From: CAYWXK01 sp964462515 | Lineage (GTDB): Bacteria > Planctomycetota > Phycisphaerae > Sedimentisphaerales > Anaerobacaceae | NCBI GenBank assembly: GCA_964462515.1 | Contig: CAYWXK010000022.1 | Span: forward strand, 1-64,000 | Length of the DNA stretch: 64,000 bases | Direction: 5' to 3' | Part shown: positions 53,408 to 61,007 of the stretch, piece by piece | How the letters are laid out: each line of letters starts with the position of its first letter | Numbering within the stretch: position 1 is the first letter of the stretch | Made by a program: the position numbers and the translations under genes | Notes under the pieces: model-generated | What the model was told of the DNA's origin: nothing | Seen by the model: only the letters and a program-made list of their open reading frames with translations | Databases searched by the model: none

Positions 53408-53414
53408 CACGCTT

Positions 53415-55154
53415 ATGAAAAACGCCGTTCTAAGTGAGCTTTTTGAGCAGATGGCCGATATTATGGAAATCCTCGGCGAAGACCCCTTCCGCATCAATAG
53501 CTACCGCAAAGTAGCACGTGTTATCGGCGATATGGCAACTGATATTGAAGTGATGCTGGCAAGCGGCAAGCTCGCGGAGGTGTCAGGCATCGGAAAGTCG
53601 AGTCTTGCTAAAATTGAAGAATTCGTAAAGACAGGCACAATAACCGCCCACAAGCAGCTACTTACCAAAATCCCACCAACGCTGTTGGAACTGCTCACCG
53701 TCCCGGGCATAGGCCCAAAAGGCGTAAAGGCAGTCTATGAGAAGTTAAAAGTTACCACGATAGCCGAACTAAAAAAAGTAATCCAGAGCGGTGCCCTTGC
53801 CCAGTTACCAGGCTTTGGCGATAAAAAGGCAGCGGCAATCGCAAAAGGCATCGAATTTCTCGAAAAATCGACTGGCCGAATTCGCCTCGACCAGGCCCTC
53901 GAAGCAGCGGATATTGTTACCGGCTTCCTTCAGAATATCTCCGGCATCCAAAAAATCCAGCCAGCCGGTTCGTTACGTCGTCGAGCCGAAACCATCGGCG
54001 ATGTTGACATCCTTGTCGCAGCCTCTAAAAGAAAGGAAAAACCCAAAGAGATTGTGCAGGCATTTACAACCGCGCCGTTTGTCCAGGAAACTCTTGCATC
54101 AGGCCCCACAAAAGGTTCAGCGATTATCCAGATTGAAAATGTCCCTGTCCACGTCGATGTCCGTGTCGTTCCGCAGGAAAGTTTTGGCGCCGCAGCACAA
54201 TATTTTACCGGCTCAAAACAGCATAACGTCCGCCTGCGGGAAATCGCAGTCAAGGCAAAGTTGAAGCTGAATGAATATGGCTTATTTAGAGAGGAGAAAA
54301 TGATTGCGGGGCCGACCGAAGAGGAAATCTATCAAAAGCTCGGCCTCGATTATATCAACCCACTTTTGCGCGAAGACCGCGGCGAGGTCGAGGCAGCAAA
54401 GGCGCATTCATTGCCTGAATTGATTAAGTTCGAATATATAAAAGGTGACTTTCACATCCATACAAACGCATCCGACGGCAACGCAAGTATATCCGAACTT
54501 GCTCAAGCCGCAAAAGATTTAGGTTACACATTCATCTGCATTACGGACCACTCAAAATCATCGGCAATCGCCAATGGCCTGTCTGCCAAACAGCTCGCCC
54601 AGCAAATAGAACAAATCCGCAAATTCAATGAAAAGCTCAAAGGCATCAGCATCCTGGCTGGAAGCGAGGTTGATATTCTCGCTGATGGCTCTCTGGATTT
54701 CGATAACAAATTGCTGGCTGAGCTGGATTTTGTAATTGCTTCGATACATTCAGGCCTCTCCAGCCCGCGTGAGAAGGTAACCAGTCGAACACTAAAAGCG
54801 ATGGATAATCCGTATGTCAACTGCATTGCTCACCCGACAGGCCGACTTATTGGGGAGCGCGAACCGATGGATATTGACATTGACGCGGTAATCAAGCACG
54901 CCGCGCAAACGCACACTGCCCTCGAAGTCAACGCAAACACATACCGCCTCGACCTCAAAGATACTCACTGCAAAATAGCAATCGAAGCAGGGGTTAAACT
55001 TGTCATTGGAACTGATGCGCACAATATCGCCAACCTTTCTTTGATGGGCTTCGGTGTCGCAACTGCCGCTCGTGGCTGGGCAACAAAAGCTGACATCCTA
55101 AATACCCTCTCACTGGAAAAAATCAAATCCTGGGCCAAAAACAAAAGACCGTGA
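53415..55154 (+). CDS. polX: DNA polymerase/3'-5' exonuclease PolX
   Basis: The 579-residue protein has the bacterial PolX layout. Residues about 1-130 are helix-hairpin-helix repeats (VSGIGKSSLAKIEEF, VPGIGPKGVKAVYE). Residues about 150-315 are the family X polymerase core with metal-binding aspartates in IGDVDILVA and VHVDVRVVP. Residues about 340-575 form the PHP domain (DFHIHTNASDG, ITDHSK, GSEVDI, ASIHSG, AHPTGR, GTDAHN). Family members fill short gaps in repair, and the PHP part is a Mn-dependent 3'-5' exonuclease. No ribosome binding site is evident. Confidence 0.96.
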   Translation: MKNAVLSELFEQMADIMEILGEDPFRINSYRKVARVIGDMATDIEVMLASGKLAEVSGIGKSSLAKIEEFVKTGTITAHKQLLTKIPPTLLELLTVPGIGPKGVKAVYEKLKVTTIAELKKVIQSGALAQLPGFGDKKAAAIAKGIEFLEKSTGRIRLDQALEAADIVTGFLQNISGIQKIQPAGSLRRRAETIGDVDILVAASKRKEKPKEIVQAFTTAPFVQETLASGPTKGSAIIQIENVPVHVDVRVVPQESFGAAAQYFTGSKQHNVRLREIAVKAKLKLNEYGLFREEKMIAGPTEEEIYQKLGLDYINPLLREDRGEVEAAKAHSLPELIKFEYIKGDFHIHTNASDGNASISELAQAAKDLGYTFICITDHSKSSAIANGLSAKQLAQQIEQIRKFNEKLKGISILAGSEVDILADGSLDFDNKLLAELDFVIASIHSGLSSPREKVTSRTLKAMDNPYVNCIAHPTGRLIGEREPMDIDIDAVIKHAAQTHTALEVNANTYRLDLKDTHCKIAIEAGVKLVIGTDAHNIANLSLMGFGVATAARGWATKADILNTLSLEKIKSWAKNKRP

Positions 55155-55169
55155 ACCAAAAATAGACTC

Positions 55170-55285
55170 GAAATTCGAAGCACAAAACAGATACGAATTA
55201 CCCAAATCCAAACAAAATGTTTTGAAAATTCGAACATTTGAATTTAGAATTTGTTTCAGATTTCGATATTAGTATTTCGTGCTTA
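55170..55285. repeat. Imperfect inverted repeat between polX and the THEP1 gene
   Basis: The space after polX holds an AT-rich sequence with AAATTCGAAGCACAAAACAG on the left and GATATTAGTATTTCGTGCTT on the right, inverted and imperfect, and AAAATTCGAACATTTGAATT between them. Similar TTCGAATTT-rich repeats are dispersed in many uncultured bacterial genomes. A GTG at 55279 that is in frame with the next gene lies in its right arm, so the ATG at 55291 is the better start for that gene. Confidence 0.5.
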
Positions 55286-55290
55286 TAGAT

Positions 55291-55833
55291 ATGTCACCTA
55301 AACCTGCTAAAATCCTTCTAACCGGCCTGCCGGGCTGTGGCAAAACAACAGCGGTTCTAAAAATTATCGACAGTCTCAAACACAAAAAGCTGGCAGGTTT
55401 CTATACGCAGGAGATTCGCGAAGCAAATTCCCGTAAAGGTTTCCAGTGGAAACGGCTCGATGGGCCAGAGGGAATTCTCGCTCACATCGATATCAAAAGT
55501 CCCTTTAAGGTCGGAAAATACCGTGTTGATGTTATCGGCTTTGAGAAATCAGTCGTGCCTGTTTTAGATTTTGATAGAACCGACACTGAGCTATTTGTTA
55601 TTGACGAAATTGGTAAGATGGAATGTATGTCAGAGAAGTTTGTCGCTGCGGTTCGCAGACTTTTTGCATCCGAAAAGTCGGTATTAGCTACTGTGGCGCA
55701 GAAAGGCGCCGGCCTGATTTCCGAAATAAAAAGTTGTCCAGATACAAAACTATTTCACCTGACGCATCAGAATCGTGATAAAATAATTGCTGAGATTTCA
55801 CAAATCCTATCTTTTCTTAAAAAAGCCCCATAG
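55291..55833 (+). CDS. THEP1-type nucleoside triphosphatase
   Basis: With the ATG at 55291 the product has 180 residues. It shows a P-loop at 12-20 (GLPGCGKTT), GFYTQEIRE, and a Walker B/sensor region LFVIDEIGKMECMSEKF, the typical order of the THEP1 family (related to human NTPCR). Family members hydrolyse NTPs to NDPs and are found mainly in archaea, thermophiles and eukaryotes; the physiological role is unclear. It is followed closely by a DUF429 gene. Confidence 0.88.
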   Translation: MSPKPAKILLTGLPGCGKTTAVLKIIDSLKHKKLAGFYTQEIREANSRKGFQWKRLDGPEGILAHIDIKSPFKVGKYRVDVIGFEKSVVPVLDFDRTDTELFVIDEIGKMECMSEKFVAAVRRLFASEKSVLATVAQKGAGLISEIKSCPDTKLFHLTHQNRDKIIAEISQILSFLKKAP

Positions 55834-55838
55834 ACATA

Positions 55839-56588
55839 ATGTCACCAAAACAATCATTTCTGGTCGCCGGTGTAGATGGGTGTAAAGGTGGCTGGTTTGT
55901 TGTTATCGCTTCGGTAAAACCACCAAATTGTCCAGAAGCTAATTGCAACTTTGAGCTAAAAAGTTCTTTTGTGGCAAAGGCCTTTGCCGAGGTGCTATCA
56001 AAAACGACCGATTGCAAATTAGTTTGTGTGGACATTCCTATCGGCTTAAGCGATGGTGACAAGCCGCGTGAGTGTGACATTGCGGCACGGCAAATTCTTG
56101 GCAGGCGGGCCAGCAGCATCTTTCCGCCACCAATAAGACCTTGTCTTTCAGCCAAAGACTATAAGACCACTTGCAAAATTTGCTATGAATATTCTGGCAA
56201 AAAATTAACCCGGCAAAGTTTTGCCATAATGGATAAAATTCGCCAGGTAGATGATTTGATGACACCAGAACTCCAACAACGAGTCCGCGAAATCCATCCA
56301 GAGATTTTATTCTGGGCCCTTAACAACAAAAAGCCGATGCAGCACAACAAAAGAAAATTTGCCGGCCGAAATGAGCGTATGAAATTGCTGACCCGTATTT
56401 TTCTAAACGTAGAAGAAATTGTGGCCGAAGCCTGCAAACCTAAAAAAGTTGCACCGGATGACATCCTCGACGCCCTTGTTGCTGCCTGGACGGCCAGCCA
56501 AATAATCCTCCAAAAAGCCCAGACGCTGCCAGAAAACCCACAGCTCGACAGTAAGGATTTAAGAATGGAAATTGTTTATCCTGCTTGA
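55839..56588 (+). CDS. DUF429 family protein
   Basis: The 249-residue protein has the DUF429 pattern: VAGVDGCKGGWFVVIA at the start, VCVDIPIGL, RECDIAARQILGRRASSIF, REIHPEILFWALN, and DDILDALVAAWTA at the end. The acidic residues in these motifs recall an RNase H-like nuclease fold, but no activity is established. It starts 5 bases after the THEP1 stop and probably shares its transcript. Confidence 0.85.
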   Translation: MSPKQSFLVAGVDGCKGGWFVVIASVKPPNCPEANCNFELKSSFVAKAFAEVLSKTTDCKLVCVDIPIGLSDGDKPRECDIAARQILGRRASSIFPPPIRPCLSAKDYKTTCKICYEYSGKKLTRQSFAIMDKIRQVDDLMTPELQQRVREIHPEILFWALNNKKPMQHNKRKFAGRNERMKLLTRIFLNVEEIVAEACKPKKVAPDDILDALVAAWTASQIILQKAQTLPENPQLDSKDLRMEIVYPA

Positions 56589-56649
56589 TAGAATTGATTA
56601 TGAATGTAAAAAACAATAATCAATAATAAATAGAAAATAACCAATTAAA

Positions 56650-57237
56650 ATGGGCACGATAATAACACTTCCCAAGCCGAATCAAGATGGCCCGATGGCA
56701 CTGGAGAAGGCGATAGTAAGCAGGCGGTCGCATCGGGATTTTTCGTCACAACCTATTACGCTCGAGCAAATAGGCCAGTTGGTCTGGGCAGCCCAGGGAC
56801 AAGACTTGCACGGCAGGTATCGCACCGTGCCATCAGCCGGAGCAACTTATCCTCTGGAACTCTTTATGGTAAGTAGTGAGGGTCTATTCCGCTATCTGCC
56901 TGCCAAGCATTCGCTCGAAAAACTCACAGACCATGACCTGCGGGCCGCTCTTGCCTCCGCTGCCTGGGGGCAGGAATTTATCGAAGAAGCTCCACTGACG
57001 CTGGTCTTCGCAGCCCAGTTTGCCAGAACCACCGGACGATATGGCCAGCGTGGCATCCGCTACGTTTATATGGAGGCCGGCCACGCCGCTCAAAATGTCC
57101 ACCTCCAGGCGCAAGTCTTAGGCCTTGGTTCTGTCGCTGTGGGCGCTTTTGATGATGATTCTGTCAGCAGGGTTTTGTCGCTGCCGGAAGACCTCGAACC
57201 TATCTATATGGTCGTGGTGGGCTATCGCCGCAAGTAA
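56650..57237 (+). CDS. SagB-type nitroreductase-family oxidoreductase
   Basis: The 195-residue protein is a short nitroreductase-fold FMN enzyme: LEKAIVSRRSHRDFSSQPITLEQIGQLVWAAQG near the start, PSAGATYPLELFMV for flavin binding, then YMEAGHAAQNVHLQAQVLGLGSVAVGAF near the end. These are the marks of the SagB-type dehydrogenase subgroup. No YcaO partner or precursor peptide gene is seen nearby, so a peptide-modifying role is not supported. It is followed 17 bases later by the Clp1/Grc3-type gene. Confidence 0.87.
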   Translation: MGTIITLPKPNQDGPMALEKAIVSRRSHRDFSSQPITLEQIGQLVWAAQGQDLHGRYRTVPSAGATYPLELFMVSSEGLFRYLPAKHSLEKLTDHDLRAALASAAWGQEFIEEAPLTLVFAAQFARTTGRYGQRGIRYVYMEAGHAAQNVHLQAQVLGLGSVAVGAFDDDSVSRVLSLPEDLEPIYMVVVGYRRK

Positions 57238-57254
57238 TTACAGGGTAAGCTCCA

Positions 57255-58142
57255 ATGGCACAGGATTGGGCTGACAACATTACGCAAAAACTCTTAGGTA
57301 AGAGCATCATACAGAAAGGGATTTGTCTCTTTCTTGGCGCCTCAGATACCGGCAAGACCACTCTCGCCGCAGCTCTGGCAAAACGATTGGCCTCAAAGCA
57401 GCCGGTCGGCATCGTCGATGCAGACATCGGCCAATCTCATATTGGGCCTCCTACAACAGTCGGGTGGGCGGTTGCAGATAACCGCCAGAGCGATTTTTCA
57501 CAGCTTCTTGCTGATGGTATCAGCTTTGTCGGCGGTGTCACGCCTGTGGGGCATCTGCTTCAGTTGACCGCCGCCATTATCCGGTGTGTCGAGCAAGCAT
57601 CAAAAGTTGCAGAGTTAATAATACTTGATACGCCGGGTTTTATAAGAGGCCCTGCAGCAAGCGCTTTATGGTGGACTGTCCAGCGGGTATTAAATCCAAA
57701 GTTGATTGTAGCTGTGCAGCGAGAGAGCGAACTGAGTGACATCCTTGCTGGCCTGTCCCCGATAGAATCATTCGAGGGCAGGCGCCGTTTTGATTCGCAG
57801 ATTGAGATGGTTAAGTGCCCATCGCAAATAAGAACTAAATCGCCGGATGAAAGGCGAATCTATAGGAAAGAACAATTTAATAAATACTTCCGCGACTCAG
57901 TCCTTTATACCATTAAACTTGGTGACGTAGCAGTCCAGACAACTCAAAATTTAAGCCGAAATGGTCTGGTCTCCCGCTTGGTTGGCTTTAGAAATCGCCA
58001 GGTCACAGATGCAGCGATAGGTATAATAAAAGACTGGCAGAGCGAAAAAAATATTGCCGTCATCAGAGCTCCGCAGCTCGATATACAGCAGGTTTGCTGT
58101 CTCGTTATCGGAGATGTTACTATAGAGATTACTGATAGTTGA
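57255..58142 (+). CDS. Clp1/Grc3-type polynucleotide 5'-hydroxyl kinase
   Basis: The 295-residue protein has the kinase domain of the Clp1/Grc3/NOL9 family: P-loop GASDTGKTT at 28-36, the Clp1/Grc3 motif VDADIGQS (Asp55, Asp57, Gln60), VTPVGHLLQLT and ILDTPGFIRGPAASALWW. Members phosphorylate the 5'-OH end of RNA or DNA with ATP/GTP. They are typical of eukaryotes and archaea and less common in bacteria. The next gene, rtcA, starts one base after its stop, so an RNA-end repair or processing pair is indicated. Confidence 0.85.
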   Translation: MAQDWADNITQKLLGKSIIQKGICLFLGASDTGKTTLAAALAKRLASKQPVGIVDADIGQSHIGPPTTVGWAVADNRQSDFSQLLADGISFVGGVTPVGHLLQLTAAIIRCVEQASKVAELIILDTPGFIRGPAASALWWTVQRVLNPKLIVAVQRESELSDILAGLSPIESFEGRRRFDSQIEMVKCPSQIRTKSPDERRIYRKEQFNKYFRDSVLYTIKLGDVAVQTTQNLSRNGLVSRLVGFRNRQVTDAAIGIIKDWQSEKNIAVIRAPQLDIQQVCCLVIGDVTIEITDS

Positions 58143-58143
58143 T

Positions 58144-59172
58144 ATGGAAACTGTTTTTATTGATGGCAGCTTTGGCGAGGGGGGTGGGCAGATACTGCGA
58201 ACAAGTCTGACCTTGTCCTGCATCACCGGCAAAAATTTACATATCGAAAATATCCGCGCTGCCCGTCGAAATCCCGGCCTGGCCAAGCAACATTTAAGCT
58301 GTGTCAATGCCGCCTCCCAAATTTGCACAGGCCGTTGTGAGAGAGCCGCCCTCGGCTCGATGACGCTTGACTTTGAGCCTGGCTCTATTCGCAGCGGCGA
58401 TTATTATTTTGATATCGGTTCAGCCGGCTCAGCAACCCTCGTAATTCAAACTATTTTGCCAGCATTATTTTTAGCTGACAATCCTTCAACGGTTACCGTT
58501 ACCGGCGGAACTCACAACCCGTTAGCTCCGCCGTATGATTTTCTTTCTGAAACCTTTTTACCGGCTATCGCAACAGCGGGCTTTTATGGAAATTGCAGCT
58601 TGCAAAAGTATGGTTTTTATCCCGCCGGCGGCGGAAAAATCACTTTCAAAATCCAGCCGTGGCAAAAACAATCGGACAAAATTATCGACCTTTGTGAGCG
58701 AAGTGAACGGTTTGAAATTCACGCCCGCATATATATTGCAAAACTGCCTTCTCATATTGCCCAGCGTCAGGAAAAACTACTACTCCAGAGCGGCCTGGAC
58801 ATCCAAAAAGTCGAATGTATTGAGGTAACAGATTCCGATGGGCCGGGCAATTGCGTGATGATTCGACTTTGCGGCACAAGCAGAAAAACCGTATTTACCA
58901 CATTCGGAATGAAAGGCAGACCTTCGCAGGAAGTTGTCAGCGAGGTCGTAAAGACGGCTGATGAGTTCCTATCAAGCGGCTCTGCCGTTGATTATTTTTT
59001 AGCTGACCAGCTATTGATTTATATGGCTCTCTCAAAGTCCGGTTGTTTTACAACCAATCAGCTTTCTGCCCACCTTTTGACGAATATGGAAGTGATAAAG
59101 AAATTCCTCCCCGTTGACTTTACCATAGACCATCAAAAACAATCCTCTAAAGTCTGCTGCAGGCCAATATGA
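58144..59172 (+). CDS. rtcA: RNA 3'-terminal phosphate cyclase
   Basis: The 342-residue protein has the RtcA hallmarks: GSFGEGGGQILRTSLTLSCITGK, RAARRNPGLAKQHL, GSAGSATLVIQTILPALF, and the catalytic histidine His310 in SAHLLTN (His309 in the Escherichia coli enzyme). It converts RNA 3'-phosphate to 2',3'-cyclic phosphate through a histidine-AMP intermediate. In E. coli rtcA is paired with the RtcB ligase; here it is paired with a Clp1/Grc3-type 5' kinase instead and rtcB is not in the window. Confidence 0.95.
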   Translation: METVFIDGSFGEGGGQILRTSLTLSCITGKNLHIENIRAARRNPGLAKQHLSCVNAASQICTGRCERAALGSMTLDFEPGSIRSGDYYFDIGSAGSATLVIQTILPALFLADNPSTVTVTGGTHNPLAPPYDFLSETFLPAIATAGFYGNCSLQKYGFYPAGGGKITFKIQPWQKQSDKIIDLCERSERFEIHARIYIAKLPSHIAQRQEKLLLQSGLDIQKVECIEVTDSDGPGNCVMIRLCGTSRKTVFTTFGMKGRPSQEVVSEVVKTADEFLSSGSAVDYFLADQLLIYMALSKSGCFTTNQLSAHLLTNMEVIKKFLPVDFTIDHQKQSSKVCCRPI

Positions 59173-59306
59173 AACTGTTGACCCGGCTTTTCCAAAGCCA
59201 CAGAGAAATCAGACGCGGATTTACACTGATTAACACAGAATTTGTTTAACTGCGAAAAACGGAGGGAATACAGAGAAAGGATATGTTATTTTTACAGATA
59301 ACTGTT

Positions 59307-59522
59307 TCAGTCCATCTCCTCCAGGCACAATTCGACTACCTCTTTGAGATTTTTCTGCAGTTCATCCAGAGTTTCCGCCTGTGTATGTGCACAGGGAATG
59401 CACGGAACAATCCCCACATAAAGACCAGTCTCGGGGTCTTTTTCAATGTATCCGGTTATTTCCTTGTGTCTTATGACAATTGAAAGACTGAGATGTTTGA
59501 AAAAGTCCGCTGTGGAGTCCAA
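59307..59522 (-). CDS. HicB-like small protein
   Basis: The 71-residue frame contains the N-terminal HicB pattern: GYIEKDPETGLYVGIVPCIP, then AHTQAETLDELQKNLKEVVELCLEE. HicB antitoxins neutralise the HicA mRNA interferase, but many solitary HicB-like proteins are not toxin partners. The first 20 or so residues (MDSTADFFKHLSLS) do not look like the family, so the true start may be an internal codon. No hicA-like frame was found on either side. Confidence 0.65.
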   Translation of the reverse strand: MDSTADFFKHLSLSIVIRHKEITGYIEKDPETGLYVGIVPCIPCAHTQAETLDELQKNLKEVVELCLEEMD

Positions 59523-59648
59523 TGTGCCTTTTTACGACTAAAGTCAGCTTTCTTGACTAAAATATTTTCTTTCTCGACTTCATCCGTCGGAAATTCACTC
59601 ATTTTGCAGAAGTCTTTAAATATCTTATTGTTTCCTGTCGCAGATTCG

Positions 59649-60971
59649 TTAATTACTGGTATTCAGTCCAATTTGTACATTTCCTTTGGACTGATTAATG
59701 ATACGTTCTGTGCCTGTGAATATGTTTTCAGCGATTATTGCGCGGCTAACGTCTTTCCCAAGTTGAATTTGCGGCCTATCTTGTCGAAATTCACATCCTC
59801 GTATCAGAACTGTGCCGCTTTGAGCCTGGAGCGCCGGGCGGTCCCCATCTTTGCCGCCCCATTGGACAAACGTGCAATCCCCAAAACCAACCGTTCCCAT
59901 TCCACTAATCTTCGCTATCTGATTACAAGGGCCCCAGAATGCACAGTTCACAAAGCGGATACTTCCTGTATTGCTCTGTGCAATTTCAATCATCGTAGGG
60001 TCTGGCCCATGAAAAGATACAAACTCACCATTTGTAATCAACAGCCCGTAAGGAGCAGATTGTTCCACGACAAGAGCCGTATAACAGTCGTCGGCTCCGA
60101 TACCAAGAAAGTTGCCATTGCATACCCCTGATGCAGTTCTTATAAACTTGTAGCCAATCTTGTAGCCGAAACAAAAGGTATTATAAACATACTGCCAGTC
60201 GGAACGGCCGAAGATAAATGCTTCACCGTTTTCCATTTGCCATTTCAACAACTTAGGTTTCGTACTCCACCAGGGATTGAAGTGAACATTTTCAATTCGT
60301 CCTATATCGTAGATACCATCCACCATAATACCTCGCCGAAGAGGCTGACCGTGCACGTCGCGAACCAGATGACGTTCGTTCTGCGTAGCGTCTATCCCGT
60401 TATATGGATTGAGCATTTCTATCGCAAGGGCAGCTGGATTCTTACCCCGCATAGCTATTGTCCACGGATACGGTTTGGGTATGTCATCTACGTTTTGTTG
60501 AGGGTAGTACAGGACAATTCCCTTAAGGGTGCTGTTGGTGTTAAGGGTGATGAAGGCAGGCCCATCCTCGCGGCCCGCATCGCCTGTTACAAGGAAAGTG
60601 GTGCCGTCATCTGTGGGCTTGGGAAGTCCTCTGTCACGTATGCCATTATGGGCTGGAACTGATTGCCAGACACCGGCCAGCGTAACTGCGTTCGGTATGT
60701 TCAGATGGCCGGCAAAAAAGTAATTGCCGCGAGAAGCGTAAACGACCCCGCCGCCGGCCTCAGATGCCTCATCCAGGGCTTTCTGAAATGCCGCCGTGTC
60801 GTCCGTTTTTCCATCTCCTACAGCACCGAAACGATGGACATCGAAATAATCCGAAGCAGCAGCCAGTGCCGGTTTTTCAGTAGAGGCTTCTATCGCAGAC
60901 ATACAGAATAGGACGAGAAAAAACACGCCAAATTGGCCCCAGATTTGTGCTTTAGAAAAACTCCAATGCAT
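59649..60971 (-). CDS. Exported pectate-lyase-superfamily (right-handed beta-helix) protein
   Basis: The 440-residue protein starts with a signal peptide (IWGQFGVFFLVLFCMSAIEAS). The mature N-terminus is the Pectate_lyase_3 motif YFDVHRFGAVGDGKTDDTAAFQKAL, shared with polygalacturonase-like and phage-tailspike beta-helices. The rest fits a parallel beta-helix with short repeating strands (FVNCAFWGPCNQIAKISGMGTV). A polysaccharide-binding or lyase role outside the cell is likely; active-site residues were not identified. It follows the TIM-barrel gene by 36 bases and probably shares its transcript. Confidence 0.8.
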   Translation of the reverse strand: MHWSFSKAQIWGQFGVFFLVLFCMSAIEASTEKPALAAASDYFDVHRFGAVGDGKTDDTAAFQKALDEASEAGGGVVYASRGNYFFAGHLNIPNAVTLAGVWQSVPAHNGIRDRGLPKPTDDGTTFLVTGDAGREDGPAFITLNTNSTLKGIVLYYPQQNVDDIPKPYPWTIAMRGKNPAALAIEMLNPYNGIDATQNERHLVRDVHGQPLRRGIMVDGIYDIGRIENVHFNPWWSTKPKLLKWQMENGEAFIFGRSDWQYVYNTFCFGYKIGYKFIRTASGVCNGNFLGIGADDCYTALVVEQSAPYGLLITNGEFVSFHGPDPTMIEIAQSNTGSIRFVNCAFWGPCNQIAKISGMGTVGFGDCTFVQWGGKDGDRPALQAQSGTVLIRGCEFRQDRPQIQLGKDVSRAIIAENIFTGTERIINQSKGNVQIGLNTSN

Positions 60972-61007
60972 TCTTTTGCTCCTAACCTTAACTGATTTCT
61001 CTTTGGT

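Larger units (their letters stand above)
53080..53414. other. 335-bp divergent intergenic region filled by repeats
   Basis: No gene is seen. The region separates the activase gene (minus) from polX (plus) and holds a family B element (53192-53261), a family A variant (53272-53356) and a candidate promoter for polX (53381-53407). Confidence 0.65.

Noticed and set aside
56650..57237. Ribosomal-peptide (thiazole/oxazole) cluster around the SagB-type enzyme
   Set aside because: No YcaO, cyclodehydratase partner or precursor peptide is seen; the neighbours are nucleic-acid enzymes.
59471..59602. 43-codon minus-strand frame overlapping the HicB-like gene, considered as hicA
   Set aside because: No HicA motif (catalytic His context) and no ribosome binding site.
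59493..60131. 212-codon plus-strand open frame
   Set aside because: It is antisense to the 3' part of the beta-helix gene and its flank; no family pattern.
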